A DNA stretch of 64,000 bases from the NCBI GenBank assembly GCA_029204225.1, contig CM055104.1, positions 55,160,538-55,224,537 of the forward strand, given 5' to 3'. The DNA comes from Diphasiastrum complanatum. Its lineage: Eukaryota > Streptophyta > Lycopodiopsida > Lycopodiales > Lycopodiaceae. The translations under genes were made by a program, and so were the position numbers. The notes under the pieces were generated by a model. The model saw only the letters and a list, made by a program, of their open reading frames with translations, was not told the origin of the DNA and made no database searches. Shown one piece after another: positions 1 through 11,500 of this stretch; positions within the stretch are counted from its first letter, which is position 1; each line of letters starts with the position of its first letter.

Positions 1-2
1 GT

Positions 3-1749
3 CGTTTGCACTCTTATGAGCAACGTTACTCTGTACATGAAAAAGAGCTACTTGCTGTCATCCATGCTCTTAAGAAATGGCGCCATTATTTGTATCGTGT
101 TCCCTTTGATATTATTACTGATTAGTGATCGTCAATATCGTTGGTTACAATTTTTACAGTCTTTTCATTTTGATATTTTGTATCGTCCAAGCAAGGCAAA
201 CACGGCAGCTGATGCTTTATCTCGTCTTCCTGCATTGTTACATAGTATTGTTGCTTCAGTTCCTTCTTGGTTTGATGATTTACCGGCCGCATATTTGTCT
301 TGTTCGGACTTTTTTGATGTTTATCGTAGTCGTCCCCTTTCGTTTTAGGAAGTTCCAGGTTTATACTGTTGTTGATGATCGTTTATACCACTATGGTTCT
401 TTATGTATTCCCAGTTCTCTTTCCATTCGTCCTCAGTTGTTGTCTGATGCTCATGCTTCCCCTATTGGTGGCCATTTTGGTTTTCAGAAGTCTTATGCAC
501 GTCTTAAGGCATTTCTATTGGCCATCCATGAAGTCTGAGCTAGCCCATCTTATTCGTGATTGTCCTTTTTGTGCCCGTAATAAATATTCCCGTGCTAAGT
601 CCACTAGTTTACTCCAGAGTTGGCCCATTCCTCATCGCCAGTGGACGAATTTTCTATGGACTTTATCCTTGGTCTTCCTCATACCCGCCGTGGTCATGAC
701 TCTTGTATGGTGGTGGTGGATCGGTTCTCGAAATAGGCACACTTTATACTGGTTCGCAGTACTATTACTATCTATGTCTTTTTCTATCAGAGATTTTTCG
801 CCTGCATGGTATGCCACGTACTATCCTATTCGATCGGGATAGTAAGTTTACATCTACATTCTGGATAGAGCTTGTGCGTATTTTGCATGTACAACTTCTA
901 ATGGACACTGCATATCATTCTACTGTTGATGGGCAGACTGAGGCCCTTAATCGGATCCTTGAGGATTACCTTCGACATTTTGTTTCTCCTTCCAGGAAGG
1001 ATTGGGATCAACATTTATGTTTGGCAGAGTATAGCTATAATAGCTCTGTTAGTACCAACACTGGAGTTTCACCTTTTTTATTGGCTCATGGGTATGCTAC
1101 ACTTTTGCCAGGGTTGCCTCTTTCTCCTAATGATACACCAGTTACCATTGCTTCTTTTTTTTCCAGTGCTCGCGAGCTTATTGCTAGGGCTACTACTCAC
1201 TTACAGCAGGTTCAGCAGCGCTACCAGACTTTTGTTGATCGTCATCGCCGTCGTGTTGAGTTTCAGGTTGGTGATATGGTTTACCTCCGATTACGCTTTG
1301 CACGTCATCACTTTGTTCAGGGTCACGCTTCTACTGAGAAGTTTGCACCACGCTATTATGGGCCTTATTGTATCTTGGATCGCCTCAGCCCTATTACGTA
1401 CCGGTAACAGTTGCCTGATTCTACACGAGCCTGTGATATTTTTCATGTTAGCCTTTTATGAGCTGCCATTGAGGATGATGCTCCTCGCGATCTCACATTT
1501 CCTACAGAGCCAGAGTTGTTCCCTTTTTTGCCAGCTGCCATCCATCAGGTTCACCTTTAGTATAGTTGACGTCGCAGGCAGGTTCAGTTTTTAGTACAGT
1601 GGGATGGTCCTCCTCTTGAGGAGTCCACTTGGGAGCCTATTGATGTCTTTTATCATACACCATTATTGGCAGAGCAGGCTCGAGCCCTCATGGCTTTAGT
1701 TCTCTCCTCTACTACAGATGTCATTGTAGATGTTCCCTCTACTTCATGA
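3..1749 (+). pseudogene. Ty3/gypsy pol remnant: RNase H end, integrase, chromodomain-like tail
   Basis: The 3' half of a Ty3/gypsy polyprotein, entering from the left edge. Frame 3 opens with the end of RNase H (YEQRYSVHEKELLAV, then ALKKWRHYLYR). After a frameshift near 122 it continues as the linker ending ADALSRLP. The integrase zinc-binding domain follows, with the frame changing near 515 (GGHFGFQKSYARLK, then YWPSMKSELAHLIRDCPFC). The catalytic core lies at about 640-1000: the first Asp region is frame-disrupted, then DRDSKFTSTFW and QTEALNR supply the later Asp and Glu. The C-terminal domain (GDMVYLRLR, KFAPRYYGPY) reaches 1407. A degenerate chromodomain-like tail (LVQWDGPPLEESTWEPID) ends at the stop at 1747-1749. 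At least three frameshifts and two in-frame stops mean it is dead. The RT half lies outside the window. The same family occurs in the opposite orientation at 5418-7422. Confidence 0.85.
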
Positions 1750-2460
1750 TTTGACTAGCTATGACTATTCTTTTACGTTTTGCTTGTAGTATTTGCTTGG
1801 TACTTGATTTACACAGTTATGATACTTTGGGGTATTTGTTGTGACGACTTATGTCCTCTCCATCAGTATTTCCATTAGTTCGTGATTTTTTCAGTATCTA
1901 GCATGCTTGTTAGCCGGTGGACGGCTTTGTTTTTCTGCAGGGGAGAGTTATGGACTTGGCTCATTACATTCGCCGTGTCCATTCTTTTATTCATTCATAA
2001 GAAGGCCTAAGGGCCCTTTTTTATTCATATACTGGCCTTGGGCCCTATTTGGTCATATTTTTGGACTTGGTCACGTTGATTTGGAGTGGGGTTCCTCCTA
2101 TTGGGAGGGCACACTATTTTCCCTCCAAATCCTTTTTCCCTCCCTTTTTTGAATCCTCTATTTGATTCAGGGAGAGGGTATAAGTAGGGCAACATTGTAT
2201 TCCTTTATTCAGTTGATGATGATTGCTCCTCTTTAGCCTCCTTAAGCATTCTCTCTTCCTGCTTTCTAGCTTAAGTCATGCTTTCTAGCATAGCTAGTGA
2301 ATCTTAGCTTGTAACTATAGGCCAAGTAGCTAGTTGAGGTCTTGCAGCCAATTTACCATGTCTTGAGGTTGGTGGATTGAGAGGGTTGTAAATGGGCCCT
2401 CATTTACAAGTTTATGGATAGGATAGGGGAGACCTTCAGCGATTGGTTCTTGATGAGTGG
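1750..2460 (+). repeat. probable 3' LTR and untranslated region of the gypsy element
   Basis: Non-coding DNA directly downstream of the gypsy pol end. A purine run at 1936-1947 (gcaggggagag) looks like a polypurine tract, and the LTR would then start near the TG at 1951. A TATA-like tataagtag lies at 2179-2187, where an LTR promoter would be expected. No second copy exists in the window to prove the LTR borders, so the right end is a guess. Confidence 0.4.
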
Positions 2461-2541
2461 AGGTATGCCCTTTTTTGAATTCCAATTTGTTGTGCATTTA
2501 TTTTGAAAAGTATTTTCGCATTGTTGATTTGTAGCTAATTT

Positions 2542-2670
2542 TTTTTACGATGAATTGGTTATAACTTATTTTTTACGATGAATTGGTTATTTTTTTGGTT
2601 TTCATATGATGTCAACTATTCGAGACAAGTGGCCTAACATGTCAACTATCTGAGACAAGTGGCCTAACAT
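2542..2670. repeat. two short tandem duplications
   Basis: A roughly 20-bp unit (tttacgatgaattggttat) occurs twice within 2542-2590. A 30-bp unit starting gtcaactatt is then repeated head-to-tail at 2611-2640 and 2641-2670, differing at two positions. The unit carries no gene and looks like local replication slippage. Confidence 0.8.
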
Positions 2671-4344
2671 GTGGACTTGTTTCCACAAGCCGGTAGACAT
2701 AGTTGCTCATTTGCTTCACCCTCTATGTGGACTACCAAAGTCAAACGCACAAACACCAAGCTTGTAAGGGGCATCTCAATGGAGCCCAAGGTAGTTTGGG
2801 GAAGTGGCACTTTACAAGGGGAAAAGCCCTGTGTAAATAAGCATTTTTGATAGATTAATGGCCCAAGCATGGCATCCTACGTGTATAAGTCCATCTTGAA
2901 GGGCCCATCAGTAGTTAGTAACGTTAGGCATCCTGCAAGTATAATTTCAACTTGTGGTGCCATTAATTTACAAGGGGCAGTTAAATAGTTTTGTCAAGTC
3001 TCAAGGTTTAAACTTATACTTAAAAAGTTTTGTAAAAGTCAAAGTCAAGTTTCCAAAAAGGGTCTTGCATTGTATTATGAGACTTGAAGTGTCGTGTCCC
3101 ATAAGCAAATGTGGGAATGGGGACCACAAGTTTCTATAAAAAAAACCCCATTCCATCTCATCCAGAAGTTCTGCTATTTTGGATCCTCACATGCTCAAAT
3201 TTGGTGTTTGGCTCATGTTAGTGTAACTTCGTGTTCATTGCTACTTTGCCTAAGTTTTTGCTACGTTAGCCCCAGTTTTAGCGTGTGTGCTTTACCTTAT
3301 GTTGTTTTAATTTAGTTGGTGTGGTTTGTGTGTGGAAGGGCGTGGAGGCCCTATTGTGGTGTGAGTAGAGAGAGAGAAGGCAGGGCCACATGGAGGAGGT
3401 AGGCCACAACCTCCGGAGGCCTCTGGACGTTGAATATTTCAGCCTCCGGAGGCAGGCTACCTCCGGAGGCTGCCTGAGCCCTGCCGAAAAGCGCTCCCTG
3501 CCTGAGCCCCTCCGGAAAGCACTATGCTTTTATTAATTTTGTCTAGTCAATGAAATGCATTGATAATATTCCTAGAGTGCTTAGTTCTGTTTTGAAAAAT
3601 CAGAGCTTCGTAAGCAGGAGAATACAGCCAAATCTATAGCTACTTTCAGAAGTGCAATTTCACTGTTCAGTTTTGAGTTCATGTGAAATCTATTGAATTA
3701 GTTTTTTGGCTTACATTCTCTGAGCCCTTTCTGAGCATGCTGCAGACAATCTTTGTAGGACGCATTAGTGCGAATAGTTAGATTAAATGACACTGATTAA
3801 ATAATTTTTCGTAAGCACAGAAAAAGGACACAGATTAAATGATTTTCCATTTTTCAGTGTAGCTTTTATGAATGATTATGTATGTTTTTAATGTGATTTT
3901 AAGTAAGTCACAGTAATTTTTAAGCACAGATTAATTCAATAGAGGTCAATTGGTAGAAAAGAAAGTGTTGTTGTTACAGTTCAACGAGGGCTCAAAGGAC
4001 AATTGAAGAGCATAGGAATCATAGGATATACTGTAAACCAAATAAGAACCTGTGTTACTGTGTTACCTTTTGCATCTCTTCCCAATTCAGTTTTGCAGCT
4101 CTTCCCAATTCTATTTCAATTCTGTTTCACAGCTCATTTTAATTCCGTTTTGCCCAATTCCGTTTCGCAGCTCTTCTGTTTTGGTTTTTAGATTTGTTCT
4201 TTAGTTAAATGCAAAGGAAGGATAGACTGTTTTCAAGCATAATCTAGAAAAAGGAGCCAGATTGTAATGTGGTCTTGTTCTAGAGGTCAGTATCCAGTGA
4301 TTATTGTCTTTTAAGTACAGAGCATTCCTTTATATTATACCCAT
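2671..4344. other. non-coding stretch, possible solo LTR with CCTCCGGAGG palindromes
   Basis: No protein-coding exon was recognised. A TATA-like ctataaaaaaa near 3136, followed by a pyrimidine-rich stretch, resembles the promoter part of an LTR, but no partner copy is present. The perfect 10-bp palindrome CCTCCGGAGG occurs at 3410-3419, 3443-3452 and 3460-3469, with a related half-site near 3509. 3550-4340 is AT-rich and featureless. Confidence 0.35.
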
Positions 4345-4748
4345 AGAACCCACGGTTCTCAGAACCGTGGGCCTTGAGAACCGTGGCACGGTTCATGCCA
4401 TTAATCAATTAATTAATTATTTATTTCTATTTTTATCCTATTTCCCCCCAAAACCCTTCCCAATGGATTTTTTGGTCTTTTTTTGACTTTTATTTGGGCT
4501 GTTTTCGAGGGTGGGCAGTAAAAAAAAAGCTATTAATTGATTAATTAATTAAATGCTATGTGGGGAGAACACTTCTTAAACATTTCTGGTTTTTTTTGGC
4601 CTTTTTTTGTTTTTTTTGGGGTTGTTTTGGGGGGCGGGAATTAAAAAAAAAAATTAATTAATGAATTAATCATTTAACGGTTCACCATTAAAAACTTTGT
4701 GAACCGTACGGTTCCAAGAACTGTGGTGAACCGTTCACGGTTCTCAGA
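4345..4748. mobile_element. MITE-like element with clustered ACCGTG palindromes at both ends
   Basis: Both ends of this 400-bp block carry clustered palindromes of the same core. On the left, cacggttctcagaaccgtg (4351-4369) and gaaccgtggcacggttc follow each other. On the right, gaaccgtacggttc and ggtgaaccgttcacggttc end at about 4747. The centre is AT-rich with repeated ttaattaatt. It abuts a PIF/Harbinger transposase remnant, so it could be the palindromic subterminal region of that element or an independent foldback MITE. No clear target-site duplication was identified. Confidence 0.5.
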
Positions 4749-4754
4749 TTCTAT

Positions 4755-5417
4755 GATTATACCGCAACATAAAAATGGTCTGAATAGCTGTGCCACTAGT
4801 CTTATGCATTAGGAAACAGACTGATCCATTGAAAGGGAACATATGACGGACAAATGATGCTATAGCAAGGAGTTTGTTTCCTGAAGGTATCCTCACATAC
4901 TTTGAATAGACAACACTTTCCGTAGCGAGGATTTTTGTAACCAACATTAGATATTTTTGGACAGTACCTTTTCCGACATTGAATCTTGCAGCAACATGTG
5001 AAGAAGCTTGTCCTGTGCCTAGTCTAAGCAATACAAAAGCAACTACTTTTTCAATGTCAATTGGTTCTCTAACAAAGTACTCTGCTGTAGAAGTGAGAAA
5101 AGGTCTTAATTCGTTTACAATGTGTAGGGATAAGGGAAAGAATACCCTATATTTGCATCTCCAAGACAAGTCCTTTCAAAGCTGTTTAAGTGCCAAGCTA
5201 AGTTGTCAATTTTCTCCCACTCCGTGGTTGCACGTGGACGTTTCCTCCAAACTCTACCACTAGAATCCTCTAATGTAGTATCCACGCATCTAAATAGCAG
5301 ATGAATTAAGATTAATACAGATTTATCTCTATTTTTGTCTTCTGCGTCTTCGGAATTCATCATCGATTGATAGGTCAGTTGCAAACATTGTTGCAGTATA
5401 TGATGCAATCCAGGAAA
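4755..5417 (-). pseudogene. PIF/Harbinger-type transposase fragment
   Basis: On the minus strand, the reading ELRPFLTSTAEYFVREPI, then EKVVAFVLLRLGTGQ and HVAARFNVGKGTVQKYL, matches the N-terminal helix-turn-helix region of HARBI1/PIF transposases (elements of the type F..LC..L.PFL, EKRVA..L.RLATG, FGVGKSTV). A further piece KYVRIPSG fits the segment before the first catalytic Asp. The conserved catalytic DDE segments are not seen, and a frameshift near 5150 separates the N-terminal piece (5150-5417). The gypsy integrase reading at 5418 stops abruptly where this fragment begins, so the transposon probably inserted into, or was joined to, the gypsy element. Family assignment rests on motif memory, not on a search. 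Confidence 0.6.
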
Positions 5418-7422
5418 TATCAATCCATTGTTGATGAGGAATAGGCCAAGGCTGAAGAAGACTACCAAGTTTAGAAAGAGAATATATGTTGTGGGCACAA
5501 AGACTAGCACGAATAAATAAGCTTGAGAAGATCAACTTTCAACTGTGGCCCAATAAAAAAAGGGTTGATGCGAGCAAAGGATTTCTGTAAACCATAATGA
5601 CCACCAACACGTGAAAAGATGCGCATTAGATAAAATAGAGGCGACAGACACATAGAAAGGCGCCAACACATGCGAACCTGATAAGGCATGCTAGGAGTGA
5701 GCTGTAGCATAATGAGTCTGAAATTTGGACATGTACAATAAGTATCGCCAAGATGAAAAAACCAATCGGGATGACTTATGAGTTCCGGTTCAAAGGGTAA
5801 AACTCATATAAACCAAAAGAGGTACAAAAAGCAGTCTTTTAAGTTCATCCCCAGATGAATACAAATCTGATAGCAACCGGAACAAAGATCAATTTTAGAA
5901 AAGACAGGCTGTACCCAACTGGTCAAGAAGATCATCCATGTAAGGAGTGGGATACTGATTACGAATGATAAGGCAATAAAGAGCACGATAATCAATACAA
6001 AGACATTAAGAACCAACTTTTTTATCAACTAGGAGAACATGAGCACCAAAAGGACTCTGACCATGAGTAATGAGGCCTCGATGTAATAAGTTAGTAATTT
6101 GGTGCGGATCTTAGCTTGTTCTTGTCTAGTCATGTGATAAGGAGCTCATGAAGCAGGAGCAGAACTGGGGAGTAAATCCATACAATGATTGATATCCCAA
6201 AGTGGAGGTAAGGACAAAGGCTTAAAAAAGATGCTAATATTTCTGTAGTAAGGGAATAGTAGAAGCTAGTGTAAAACTAGAAGGCACGGCATGAACATGT
6301 AATGCAGCCACCCCATGAGCTTTGGGTAAAGAACGCATAAATTGTTTAATGAAATTAAGGGAAGTACCATGAAAGGTACGAGGAGTGCCATCATGAATTA
6401 TAGAAAGACTCTGGTCTTAAAAGATTTAAAGTAACATCACCTAAAGAAACAAACCAATCAGCCCCTGAGTTGATATTATAACGCTCAATGAGAATGATGC
6501 GGAAAGCAACTTGTCCAATAAAATCACCTATACGATAAGGAAGAGCAGAAAAAATAAGTGTGCTCCTGGAAAGTATGAGAATTAGCAACTTTAACACGAT
6601 AAGGAACAGGAGCTAGAATAGGAGTGACACGAATATGAGCTACAACACGTGTACCAAGAAAAGAATGTGTACTGCCAGTGTCACATTTGGCAGGATCAGA
6701 AAAGTTGGGAAGAATGGGAGCTTCATGAAGACAAATCTCAGACTCGAGTTTCTCAGAATCATCATTCGAATGAAAATGAACAATGGCTGGCTGAGAAGAT
6801 GACTGTAGACTTTTACACTTAAAACAGAGCTTTTGGGTACGGATTTCATGCATCCCTTCATTGAACCAACGACAGAAAACAACAGGATGAGGTGAAGGGT
6901 AAGAACAAGGAGTATACTGGGTAACAGTAGAAGAGGCTGTAACAAGAAATGAAGGGGGTGGTGTAGGAGAAAAACGTAGGCATGGTGGCAATTGATCAGA
7001 ATACTTGTGCTGAAGAGTACTAGCAATTGACATAGCTTGAGGTAATGATGTAGGACGAAAAGAAGCAATATCAAAACAAAGGGCTCTTTTAAGGCCAACA
7101 ATATATCTAGAAACAATCTCATCTTCAAGCAAAAGATAAGGAAATTCAACAAAACGTTCGCCATAATCAAGCATAATGGCTTGACGAAGGGCAGTGGGAT
7201 ATGTAATCCAGGCAGTATCAGTGGAAAAGTCGAAAGTTTGCGTCCGGAACCTTGTATAAGCCTGCCCACTAAGATGTATGGCTGTAAATTGAACTTGCTG
7301 AGCAGGACTGCTCGACGTCAAAGAAAAGTAGGTCTTCATTTTATGGAGCCAATTAGCAAGCTCAATGCCATTGAAGAACCACTATAAGCAGTTAGCTGAA
7401 CTTTATCACGAAAATCGCTCAT
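5418..7422 (-). pseudogene. Ty3/gypsy gag-protease-RT-integrase remnant
   Basis: Minus-strand gypsy element in decay. Gag starts at an ATG at 7420-7422, shifts frame near 7340 and reads on through a typical gag core (QFTAIHLSGQAYTRFRTQTF). A broken knuckle (KLCFKCKS) and an aspartic protease with the DTGSTHSF motif follow at about 6670, and then the protease C-terminus at about 6440-6560. RT survives only as a short piece with VFSKIDLCSGCYQICIHLG near 5870-5930. The integrase zinc-binding part (GGHYGLQKSFARI, later WPIPHQQW) lies at 5418-5680. Most of RT and all of RNase H are deleted or scrambled. The integrase segment closely resembles that of the plus-strand copy at 3-1749, so both belong to one family. 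Confidence 0.8.
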
Positions 7423-8589
7423 TATAGTGTTAGGAGCAGGCAGGTGTATGCAAATGTACGAGTGCTCTTTGTTAATCTCTTTACTTTCATTTTACTTTTC
7501 TCAAACCAAAAATCTTGCAAAATGCTGAAATATGCATGTAGTACCTCCAAATGGACAAAAAGGGAGAACCAATGAAGAATGACAAAGTAGTGTCTTTGAA
7601 ACCCTAAAAAGTAGAGTATAAGGATGTTGAAGTGTAGAGCCAATGAATAGGGAACATTATTGAATCTTTTGAAAGATTGAATGCAAGATCAACTTTTATA
7701 CTGAAAGAGAAAGTTTATCGTTCAAAAACAATGATTAATCTTTTCTTTAACCAAAATTTGAAATCACAATATCTCGGGGTAGAGGACTCCAATGAGGGAG
7801 TTGTAAAATGTCGTGAGCTCATGTGACATCAAAGAACATGAATTTGACTAGATTTGTTTTAACAAAAATCATAGACTTCTCCTTTGAATCAAACTTTGAC
7901 TTGCATTATATTCAGGTATAAAACTCAAACTTACTAGCTATAAAATGCGATGAACTAGTCCAACAACAAAAGTCCTTGGAAGAGAGAGGAGCTTCTTTAA
8001 TGGTAGCACAATCAAAGTCTATAAATCAGTACTATGATATTAATATTAATTCATTGAGATTCAAAGGGTAATGTTGTGATTCAAACAATGAGACATCTTG
8101 TGGCTTAATGCTTTGCATTTTAACTGGAACTCAAGAACCGTATAACAAATAGAACAAAGTAGATCTAGCCTTTGTTGAGTTGTCCATGCTTCCTCAATAT
8201 GGTTTCTTATTTGGAGAAGTATGTGCATTTAAGAGAAACTTGTGCTTAAGTTGAGGAAGATGCTTGTGCCATGGAATGTTGAAAATGTAGTTGATTGGTT
8301 ATGCGACCCTTTTCAACATCATTAGATTGTTACTGATATGAATCAAACATCTTTAAATGCAAAAATCTCCACAATAGATCTCTCCACAAAATCTCATTCG
8401 AGCTTTAAGAATTATCTTTGCAAGGTGTCAAAATAGGTTTTATCTTGGCAATCTTTTCAAGAATAGAATTGTTTCTGTCTAGTGCTATTTATTAGGTCAA
8501 CTAAAAAATAATTAAAATGTTTTGATAATTAATGAGTAGCTACTACCTTAAGCCCACGTGGTGGTTTTGAGGATGTTCTTTGCATGCAG
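7423..8589. other. non-coding, probably an upstream intron of the isomerase gene
   Basis: AT-rich DNA between the gypsy gag start and the first exon I can identify for the isomerase gene. I searched both strands by eye for the missing N-terminal exon (a stretch with the usual EHRLNP-like motif before GKYYSNG) and found nothing convincing. No LTR border or primer-binding site was seen for the gypsy remnant on its left. Confidence 0.3.
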
Positions 8590-11500
8590 GGAAAGTACTA
8601 CTCAAATGGACTCGATCTCTTCTACCTTCGGAGCAATCTTGATAAACATGAGGTAACTAACCAGGACTCCAAAATTGTACTTTTGGAATGAAGCCATATA
8701 TTTCACTAGTTTATTGATTTTTTCAATTTGAAATGTCTCTTTATTGAATTAGTTCCTCACGATGTCTAAGTGGAATGGTTCCGAATCACAAGGAGTTGGT
8801 GTATTGAACAAAACTAGGGATCAATAATTAGCTTGTCATTTGCAAAATATATCTTTCATTCTATTTTGACATAAACATGCAATACTTGCAGACTTTTATG
8901 ATGCTTTTTCATAAGTTGCTAAGAAGGTTGCTTTCGTTCCCAATGCCAACATTTGCTGCCATCTGGTACTTTTCTACTTTCATAAACATCTCTTATGCGC
9001 TATTTAGAATGTGTATGATAAATTTCATGGTTGTGAAGACTAACAATGGATGCTGGTTTAACTAGTACTGTAGGAAGGCAATAAATGTTGAATCAAACCA
9101 ATAAGTTAATGGAAATTTTTTCTTGTAAAGTGATTGATAGATGGTTTTTCCTATTGTAAAACCAAGTGTAGATCCTTAAGATCCTGTTGCAACCAAAAGG
9201 AGTGCGGTTGAGCCAAACCACCCAAGCAAGTAGAAACTGAAGATCAAACCTCATTCTACTTCACCCATTTCTATAAGTATATGGAGACTCCCGGAACTAG
9301 GAATATTCCTTCCAGAACCCGGATCCTTTACTAAACTCATGTTCAATTACTATCGATACTTCTTAGCATGCATAAAGTCGTCAATCACCATGCACTGCTC
9401 GCATGTCCTAAGTGGGGTGCCTGGACTCTCACAAGGTTATTAATTATATTTCTGGCCTAGTTCGGAATGATGAGGTGTAACTAATAGACTTGTACACTAG
9501 AGTGCTACTTTTGTCCTCATAAGTGGTACTTAGGGAGATTCTTCTTTATGATTTCAACTCTTTTCCATGAATCATCATCCTTAGTGCATCCTTTCCATTG
9601 GATTAAACACTCAAAGACAGAACAATTTCTCAACCTTTTATCTTTGGTTTATAATACTCTTTCTGGTTCCCAAGGTATACTAAGTGATAAATCTTCCAAA
9701 TGGGTAAGATCTTCATCAGATCCAACTGTATCACCTTCATGTAAACTTAAGTTCAATCGGCTTGCATGTACCGGATGCACAATAGACTTGTCTTGAAGAT
9801 GAAGTTCAAAGCTAAAGATCCGATTTTATTCATAATTTGAAATGGTCCACAATATCTGGTAGACAACTTATAATGCATAGTCCTAGAATCTTTGGAATTC
9901 TAAGATATACCTAGTCATCAACTTAAAATCTCTGGGAGATCTCTTAAGATTAACATAGTGCTTAGCTTTGTCTAGAGCACTATATATACTATCATCTGCT
10001 AATTGCAACATTGCTTGCATATCATGCAAGAAATTAGCAACTTTTTGGATCTTAACAGATTTATTCTGCACATTAGCTGGAGATCTAGGTTGAAACCCGT
10101 ACATAAGCATAAACAGACTACTTCTTGTAGCAGATGTTTTCTACTATTGTTAGCAAACTCAATTAAATGAATGTAATTGTCCCACTGAGACTGCCTGTGA
10201 GACACATATGTTTTCAACATATCCTCCATAGTTTGATTAGTTCTTTCAGTCCGTCCATCTGATTCTGGATGATTAGTAGAACTAAAACTAATTGAGGTTT
10301 CAAGTTTATGGAATACAACTAACCAAAAGTGACCTGTAAATTTAGGATCTCTATCACTAACAATATCACTTGGTAGTCCATACAACCTGAATAATCCTTC
10401 CACAAAGATTTGGGCTAAATCCAAAGCCTTTGTAGTTGGCTTGATTGGTATGAACGTAGCAAACTTAGTTAACCTGTCCACTACAACCCAAATCAAATCA
10501 TTTTGCCATTGGGTTTTAGAAAGTCCAACTACAAAATCCATAGATATACTTTCCCATTCCTTCTGAGGGATATCTAAGAGATGTAACAACCTCCAACCTT
10601 TAAGTGTTCTGCTTTGGCTAGGTGACAAGTTTTACATTTAAATACTTAAGACTCAACATATGGCTTGAGTTCTGGCCAATAAAACACTCTTTTGACCAAG
10701 TCTAAAGGCCTGTGTGTATACTTGGATGACTTGCACAAGAAGGTACATCATGATATTAAAAAAGAACTCTCTTCTTTATTTCATCATCCACTAGTACACA
10801 AACTTTCCAATTTTGAAATAATAATCCTTCGAATGGCAAACTGTTCTACAATCTTCTTATCTTTTTTAGACAACTGAGTTCCATGTGAGTCCATCTCAGT
10901 TCCATTCTCGTCCATTTCGGTCTTTACCAACTTTCATATCTAGCCAAAATGAGAATTGTTTTCATGCGACGTAAGGCAAATCTAGATCCTTGATTTGTAA
11001 GACAAGAGCCAAAACAACCATACTTTTGAGCTTCTCAAAACAATGGTTTAGTTCTTCATTCCATTCAATAGGCGGACAAGGTTGACCTCTCTTATTTTTC
11101 TTGTTAACTTTGCCTTTTGTCAAATTATTAAGAGCTGCTGCAACTTTTGCGTAACCTTCTATAAATTTCCAAAAGAAAATAATAAAATTGAGAAATAATT
11201 TGACTTCTCTAACTGTTTTTGGTATTGGCCACTCAACCACTGCCTTGATTTTATCTTCGTCTATCTCCAACTCTTTAGGAGTGAACTTATGGCCAAGATG
11301 CTCATGCTTAAAGAATTCACATTTGGACTCTTTAGCATAAAGTTGTTCTTTCCTAAGAATCCGCAAGACAGTCTTGATATGATTTACATTCTCATTAAGA
11401 GTTAGAAGACAACAACAACAACAGTAAGGCAATGGACATGAGCTCCATTAGGTTGCTTTGGTTGTGGTGGAAATCATTGAATTGCCAAGATTTCCCATAA

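Noticed and set aside
8040-8170. A frame reading LCILTGTQEPYN as the missing isomerase N-terminus
   Set aside because: Weak resemblance to the family's LTLTGxGEHRLNP motif, stops close by, and no donor in the right phase.
8877-9065. A 62-codon plus-strand frame taken as a small gene
   Set aside because: Only 8892-8965 is meaningful, as an isomerase exon; the rest is intron read-through.
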